DNA from: Cytauxzoon felis
Lineage: Eukaryota > Apicomplexa > Aconoidasida > Piroplasmida > Theileriidae
Assembly: GCA_020283715.1 (NCBI GenBank)
Contig: JAIQCW010000040.1
Location: 1 to 64,000 of the forward strand
Reading direction: 5' to 3'
Length of the DNA stretch: 64,000 bases
The first letter of the stretch is position 1. The number at the start of each line of letters is the position of its first letter. This document shows, piece after piece, positions 58,201-64,000 of the stretch. A model generated the notes under the pieces. That model worked only from the letters and a program-made list of their open reading frames with translations, was not told the DNA's origin and did no database searches. The translations under genes and the position numbers were made by a program.

Positions 58201-60824
58201 ATTTTGTATATGTTGATAATGATGATGATGATAGTATAGATTTAGCATTTAGTAAGAGGCGTGTTGATGATAGGAAGTTATGGATACAGAATTATATTCA
58301 TGGTGATTGTATTGATCATTCAATAAAGAATGTTCGTTATTCTGATTTTATAAATAAGGAATTGGTACAATTTTCTATATATGATACTGAACGTAGTATA
58401 CCATCATTAATTGATGGTTTGAAACCTGGTCAACGTAAAGTATTATATGGTTGTTTGAAGCGTAATTTAAAGAATGAATGTAAAGTTGCACAATTATCTG
58501 GTTATATTGCTGAACATTCTGCTTATCATCATGGTGAGAGTTCATTACAACAAACTATAATAAATATGGCACAAGATTTTGTTGGTTCTAATAATATTAA
58601 TTTATTAGAACCATGTGGACAATTTGGTAGTAGAAAAGAAGGTGGTAAAGATGCAGCAGCACCACGTTATATATTTACAAAATTATCATCATTAACACGT
58701 ATGATATATTTACAAGATGATGATTCTATATTAGATTATCAAAATGAAGAAGGACAATTAATAGAACCTAATTTTTATGTACCTATTATACCTATGATAC
58801 TTGTTAATGGTAGTGATGGTATAGGTACTGGTTTTAGTACACAAGTACCAAATTATAATCCATTAGATATTATTGATAATATAAAAAGATTATTAAATGA
58901 TATAGAAATGTTACCAATGATACCATGGTATAGAGATTTTAAAGGTAAAATATTACCTAATGATAAAGGTAGTTTTGATTGTATAGGTGAATATAAATAT
59001 ATAAATGATGTTAATGTATTGGAAATTACAGAAATACCTATACGTAGATGGATTAATGATTATAAAGAATATCTAGAATCATTACAAATGATGAATAATA
59101 ATAAACAGCAGCAGCAACAGCAGCAGCAGCAGTCACAACCTCACAGAAATTACCAACAACCACACAACAACCATCACTCTTCCAACAATCATAACTCTTC
59201 CCACAACCCTCCTCCTTCCAACCTTCCACCACCTTCATCATCCCACAATCAGCAGATGATAACAAATATTATAGATCAATCAACACATGAAAAAATAAAA
59301 TTTATTATAACAATAAATCCAGAATTAAATATAGATATAGATAAATTATTAAAATTAAAAACAATAATATCAACAAATAATATAACATTATTTGATGTTA
59401 ATAAAAAATTAAAATGTTATACAAATGTATTAGATGTAATTAAAGAATTTTCTATTATTAGATTAATATATTATGAAAAAAGAAAAAATTATCTTATTAA
59501 TAAATTAAATATTGAACAAAAATTATTATCTAATCAAATACGCTTTATTAATTTAATTATTAATAATAATTTATCAATATTTAATAAATCTAAAAATGAT
59601 ATCATTAATGAATTAAAAAATTTAAATTTTGATACATTTAATTCATATGATATCAATCTTATTAATACTTTAGATAATAAAGATCTATATAATCATTATA
59701 ATAAAAATGAATTTAATTATCTTCTATCATTACCATTATGGTCATTAACTCTAGAACATATCAATAAATTAAATGATGATTATAATAATAATCTATATAA
59801 ATTACAAAAATTAATCAATACCACACCCAAATTAATGTGGATCGATGATCTCAATCAACTCGAAACATTACTCAAAAATCATGATTATTATAACTTCAAA
59901 CAAATACCAATCTCAAAACACTCACTCGAAATACTCAAATCTATACATAATCATAACAATACACACGAGGTTACAACCACTCCACCTGAGGTTACAACCA
60001 CCGTTGGTCTTGCAGACAGCTCTTCCAATTACCTCCCCGTAAACGGTAATGCCACTCCCGGAGATCGTGGCGAAGAATCCGAGACGATCCATGGGAGTCG
60101 AGGTGAGGTAAATAGAGAGGCCGCCACGGCTAGTGGAAAGGAGAGTAGTACCGGACCTCGAGTGGAACCCGCAGCTGATCTCAGGGAAGCGGAGGGGGAT
60201 GTAAATAAGAAGGCCACCACGGCTAGTGGAAAAGAGACGACTAGTGGAAAAGGGACGGCGAGTGGAAAGAAGAGTAGGAAAGTAGATGTAGTAGATTCAA
60301 CATCGAGTGGAGTAGATGAGGTTGTAAGTTCTAATAGATATAGTAGTTCTTTATTGCAGCGTTTGGCTAAGCGTTTTAAGGTTGATGGAGACGTTGAGAA
60401 TAATCAGCGGGCTAATGATTTAAATGACGATGATGACGATTCAAATGTGATTTTAGGGGACAAAGATACATATGAATTAGAAAAAAATTCGCGTACTGGT
60501 AAAAGGGTGAATGTTATATCATCTAAAAAATCAAAGACAAATACATCTACTCAATCAACAGCATCCTCTACTAAATCAAAGAGGACGAAACAATCTAAAC
60601 CTCTTGGAAATAAAGCTGGTAATGTGAATCGCAAAAGGGCATCAAGTACACCTTCAGATACATCACCTATTGAAGTCAATAAACCAGTGACAAGACGCCC
60701 TACTAGGATCGCCTTGAATATGGGTTTAGTAGATGACGATGACGATGAAGACGAAGATGAGGATTTTTCTTCGGATGACAATTATTCATCCGGGGATGAT
60801 TATTCCTCAGATGACGATTATTAA
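55292..60824 (+). CDS. TOP2: DNA topoisomerase II
   Basis: Nuclear type IIA topoisomerase, passing one duplex through another. Exons 55292-56365, 56926-57630 and 58134-60824 give 1,489 residues. The ATPase domain has FDELLVNAADVY and GGRNGYGAKLANIFSK; the toprim region has TLILTEGDSAKTSCLAGL and MTDQDYDGSHIKGLLIN. The cleavage tyrosine sits in GGKDAAAPRYIFTKLS near residue 772. A Gln/His/Asn/Pro-rich insertion occupies about residues 912-966. The C-terminal domain contains a coding HMR (about 1206-1317), then Lys/Ser/Thr-rich sequence and an acidic end (DDDDDEDEDED). Both introns carry HMRs. Confidence 0.97.
56409..56890. repeat. HMR with E cargo in TOP2 intron 1
   Basis: E module at about 56528-56775. 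CCTA-GGCGTGG word and AGC/GCT core left; GCT/AGC core and CCAT-GCA-ATGG word right. Confidence 0.85.
57655..58078. repeat. HMR in TOP2 intron 2
   Basis: Opens with a sense CTCTAAAGAG/GCCAC core, then an antisense stretch with GCT/AGC core, a CCAC-GATC..GGGA-GTGG core, CTC-TTTA-GAG linker and CCAC-GGCGA-GTGG word. Confidence 0.84.
59970..60305 (+). repeat. HMR inside TOP2 C-terminal coding exon
   Basis: Open in frame: [32 protein letters not shown], a GAC/GTC core read as [15 protein letters not shown], and [20 protein letters not shown]. Linker of the CCGT/ACGG form. It replaces part of the usually variable C-terminal domain. Confidence 0.86.
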
Positions 60825-61010
60825 AAAATTTTTAAAGCAAGAAATTAATTTATTAAATTTATATATTATTAAACGTGTAGAATTTCATATTTGATATTTT
60901 CATATGCCCAAATTGTATTAATGTGTAAGATGTCTATGGTGACTTAGGTGTAGAAGTATAATAGTGTATTGAACGTCTCACAATATATAAAATGTAAAAT
61001 AATTATTGTC

Positions 61011-62526
61011 ATGACAAAGGACAGGGATATATTTAGTAAATTGGGTACACATTTCGCGGCGGCTTTGGAGGAGGTGGGTACACAGTTGAAATATCACGCT
61101 AAACAGGCGACCCGTGAGATAGGCTTAGATATAGATGTGTTACCTACGGCATTATGTAGTCGTGGGACAAATCCATTAAGTGAGGTACAATGCTCATTAT
61201 TTGGATTTAATACTGGTATATCGTCACAGTCTACCACTATAACTATCAGTGGCGAATACAAGTTTAAATTTGACGTTAAATTTGATCCTCAAGAACTGGG
61301 TTTAATAGTCGTTACAGTTGATGATATCAACGTAGATGAATGTAATTTCGTTTGGAAAAGACGATTGGAAAGTTATGAGACCATTTTGAATCATGTAAAT
61401 TCTACAGAATATAAATTAACAGCTGATGATGTTGGCTCCACTGTTGTAGTTTCATGCCACTCTTTGACATCTAATGATGTAGCTACAGGCGAAATTGGAC
61501 CTATAGATGTAGATTTAAGGTCTAAACGTCTCATACAAGACGCTCTCATCAATAATGCTACACAATATCAACTCTATTTTATAGAGGGAAATAGAGATGA
61601 GGGAGAATTAGGGGAAGAAGTTAGGAATGTAGGCTGCGAATTAAAGGAGAAATATGTCACTACTGCCTCTCCTATGAAATCTGGGACGACATCTATATCC
61701 ACCTCACCTTCCACTATTTCACACTCGATGGGAGGACATCTTCGACGTTGCACAATTTATATATTAATGGATGAGGTCAAATTACAGTTAGAGGATGGAT
61801 TAAGTACTGTATTCAAGTGTAGATATACAAGTAATTACCCGCGAGTGCGTTTGGATGTGAAAGATGATTTGGTATTTTATTTGAAGATTTCTGGTGATAA
61901 AGAATTAGCATTACGTGTTTATAGCCGTCAACAGAGAGATTTAATAGTCTTGATAATACGAGTATTCCATAGTCGGACGTTGATAACGAATTCATTAGAG
62001 ACAAATTCGTTGGAAATTTCAACCAATGGCGCTCTCAATAACAATGTTGTAAACTTCAAAAACTTTAGTTTAATCTCAATGGTACAGAAATTGAATACAG
62101 ATTTATCATTTTTGATGGATGAAAATGTAAAATTGAAGAAGGAATTATTACACTATAAGCAAGAAAAAACATTTTTAGAGGCTGAGATTAAAAATACAAT
62201 TCAAGTTTTCCAACAACAGTTGAGCTTTTTAGATGACCCAAAGGTCAAAAAAAGTAAAAGTATAGATGTTAAAAGCGTCAATGATGAAATGTATCTCGAA
62301 CTCATTAACCGAAATGCCATTTTAACAGAAAAGCTAGATAAATTTGAAAATGATAACAAGGCACTAAAAGACACCAATGATACACTTTGTGGTGAAAAAA
62401 AATCGTCTACACAAACAATCGCAATGTCTAGCGCGCGATTTGGACAAACTTAAAAACGACCTTGCACAATTGGAAAAGAATAATCAAGATCTCAAGAATA
62501 AAATCAGAAGACTAACAGCCGCTTAA
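61011..62526 (+). CDS. Coiled-coil protein with beta-rich N-terminal half, one frameshift
   Basis: Reading starts at ATG 61011 (MTKDRDIFSKLGTHFAAALE). The N-terminal 350 residues look beta-rich (TITISGEYKFKFDVKFDPQE, ADDVGSTVVVSCHSL, GGHLRRCTIYILMDEVKLQL). The last part is a long coiled coil. The frame as given stops at 62453, but moving one frame at the run of eight A (62395-62402) continues the coiled coil (LARDLDKLKNDLAQLEKNNQ) to a stop at 62526. The run therefore seems one base too long here. Full length would be about 504 residues. No family recognised. Confidence 0.6.
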
Positions 62527-62609
62527 ATTTACATTTTTAATTTTATTTATAATTTTACTATAAAAAAAATTTCAATTTCATGTTTATCACTCTTTTAATT
62601 TAAACCACT

Positions 62610-62825
62610 TGATCCACCCAAGGTTAGAACTACCCGAGGTCCAATCCAACTCTCCTCGTCTTGCAGACAGCTCTTTTAATTACTTCCCCCTCCAGCTCCC
62701 ATAGATCGCTTCCAGGTTCCACTTGAGGTCCAATCACTAACTTCAGCCACGATCTCTGGGAGTGGCTTTACTCTTTAGAGATAGGTAATTGGAAGAAGCC
62801 TCCACGGCGAGTGGAACAGAGAGAT
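62610..62825. repeat. HMR upstream of the FHA gene
   Basis: GTCT/AGAC word, AGC/GCT core, a GCCAC/GTGGC core, CTC-TTTA-GAG linker, CCAC-GGCGA-GTGG word. The right terminal end is missing or lies in the 5' part of the gene. Confidence 0.8.
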
Positions 62826-62911
62826 CAGACTTAACAGTGACCTTTCCATGTTATAATTTGTTGTATAGGATCATCAATTTGAAGGTAAAGTTCAATACTT
62901 TCCATTGGAGA

Positions 62912-63853
62912 ATGTCATCCTTGGATAATGCATCTTCGTCAGATGACGATCAATCATGGCGATTATTGCAGGATGTACTTCCGTCGTCAGTAACACGTCA
63001 AGGACAGGATTTAAAGGGTATTGTATCGTATAATGAGCCGAATTGGCGTTATAATAAAGAACATTCATCACTAGGCTTTAGAAATGACATAATATTAGAG
63101 GTTATATCAAATGGAACTATAATTGATCGTATGAATTTAAATAATAAGAGTTTTTATATATTTGGCTCACAGGATGATTGTGATATCGTATATAAAAATC
63201 CTCAAGTATCTCGTAGGCATTTTGTATTACAATTCAATAGATATCACAACTTGTTGTTATATGATCTTAATTCCAAGTATAAGACTACTATTAACAACGT
63301 TATAATCGCATCAGAGAAGTATTATCTACTCAGTGTCGGCGACCAAATTAGGATTGGTAAACGCGGCTTTTCATCTCGAACTTATGTAATTACATCATCA
63401 AGCTCCAAAATTAACGACATATTAGCAGATATTAGAGAAGTAGAAGGGGAAAAAGTAATGAAGAATGAGCTTAAGGATGATTTTTATTCGGTAGATGATA
63501 GAATGAACCCAAACTCACTCTCTACTACCTGTGTAGATGAATGGGATGACTATTTCGATAATTACCAAGTAAAGCGGAAGAAAGTTGAAAAGGCAGATGA
63601 TATTTCCAGTATAATAAGAAAGTTATACAAATTGCAAAAGGATGAATTAAATGTGTTGAATGGATGGTATGAAATTCTTAGGAGACACGGCAGCACCGAA
63701 AACGACATCACGTCAGGTGCTATAGACATGATGGTAGAAAATGCCAAGCGAAATGAGTTTAAGCACGATCATACAAAATATCAAAAGTCTCTTGACGACG
63801 TTCGTAAAGATTTGGATCATTATTTCAAAATATTAAACGTACTGGAGTATTAG
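62912..63853 (+). CDS. FHA-domain protein (kanadaptin-like)
   Basis: Begins MSSLDNASSSDDDQSW at ATG 62912; 313 residues. The FHA domain covers about residues 55-165: ILEVISNGTIIDRM, FGSQDDCDIVYKNPQVSRRH (phosphothreonine-binding Arg/Ser/His positions) and VGDQIRIGKRGFSSRTYVI. The glycine-containing NGTI strand and position resemble kanadaptin. The C-terminal half is charged helix with KRKKVEKADDISSIIRKLYK. An open frame runs upstream into the HMR, but no other ATG is available, so a 5' exon remains possible. Binding of a phosphopeptide is known for the fold; the partner is unknown. Confidence 0.75.
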   Translation: MSSLDNASSSDDDQSWRLLQDVLPSSVTRQGQDLKGIVSYNEPNWRYNKEHSSLGFRNDIILEVISNGTIIDRMNLNNKSFYIFGSQDDCDIVYKNPQVSRRHFVLQFNRYHNLLLYDLNSKYKTTINNVIIASEKYYLLSVGDQIRIGKRGFSSRTYVITSSSSKINDILADIREVEGEKVMKNELKDDFYSVDDRMNPNSLSTTCVDEWDDYFDNYQVKRKKVEKADDISSIIRKLYKLQKDELNVLNGWYEILRRHGSTENDITSGAIDMMVENAKRNEFKHDHTKYQKSLDDVRKDLDHYFKILNVLEY

Positions 63854-64000
63854 TATATGGATCTGGAAATAGTCTGTACTTCGTCTCGTCTGATACACAT
63901 TGAGGAATTTCTTAGATATAAATTTAATTAACTAAATAATCATAAAATTTAAAGTAAATTTGCCTAATTAACAAATTTATGTTCTATTTATAGTGTGTGG

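Noticed and set aside
357..62825. Classical DNA transposon with transposase
   Set aside because: Inverted ends are present, but no transposase-like frame is seen and clusters are mosaics rather than full-length copies of one element. A parent elsewhere in the genome is not excluded.

Overview
The window is AT-rich nuclear DNA of an apicomplexan, most likely a piroplasm (Theileria, Babesia or Cytauxzoon grade). The reasons are DOZI-type DDX6, an H2A.Z with a long Gly/Lys tail, very short AT-rich introns, tightly packed intron-containing genes on both strands, an AP2-like protein, a RAP-domain protein, and an adenosine kinase (which Plasmodium lacks). The genus is inference. I read about 33 protein genes, most rebuilt exon by exon from splice sites and reading phase.

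Layout: 0.1-3.4 kb DDX6/DOZI; 3.4-8.3 kb TRAPPC5, H2A.Z, FAM136A-like and FCF1; 8.8-9.4 kb CCCH zinc-finger protein; 11.0-13.8 kb adenosine kinase, small genes and HINT; 14.5-16.7 kb V-ATPase subunit D and ribosomal protein S6; 17.3-18.3 kb p23 co-chaperone with a metallothionein-like tail; 19-23 kb RAP protein, coiled-coil gene, LEO1 and a small membrane protein; 23.7-31.1 kb a TMEM94-like P-type ATPase; 31.3-36.2 kb SF3B5, a MED14 candidate, an AP2-like protein and an unknown; 36.6-44.6 kb CLF1/CRNKL1, diacylglycerol kinase and TMEM43; 44.8-51.8 kb an unknown gene, a TYW5-like JmjC protein, a coiled-coil gene, POLD2 and a Vti1-like SNARE; 52.2-63.9 kb a large helical protein, topoisomerase II, a coiled-coil gene and an FHA protein. 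They are housekeeping genes (transcription, splicing, replication, traffic) and do not form one pathway.

The striking feature is an interspersed repeat family, called here the hairpin-mosaic repeat (HMR). About forty clusters of roughly 100-600 bp are spread through the window. Most fill introns, several lie between genes, and six lie in open reading frame inside coding exons of TMEM94-like, MED14, an 874-residue protein and topoisomerase II. Each cluster is a string of short palindromic words bounded by inverted copies of a TCCACCTGAGGT-like end. Different copies change the stem bases on both sides of a nearly constant loop, so pairing is kept: compensatory variation. Apart from one exception, every intron above about 105 nt contains a cluster, and the shorter introns lack one. 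Two clusters appear to supply a 3' splice site. I see no transposase or reverse transcriptase in the window.

Other points of interest are the p23-metallothionein fusion, two single-base frameshifts at runs of eight identical bases, a decayed coding-like sequence inside an FCF1 intron, and a compositionally foreign island near 52 kb. All homology calls are from reading the sequence; no search was run.
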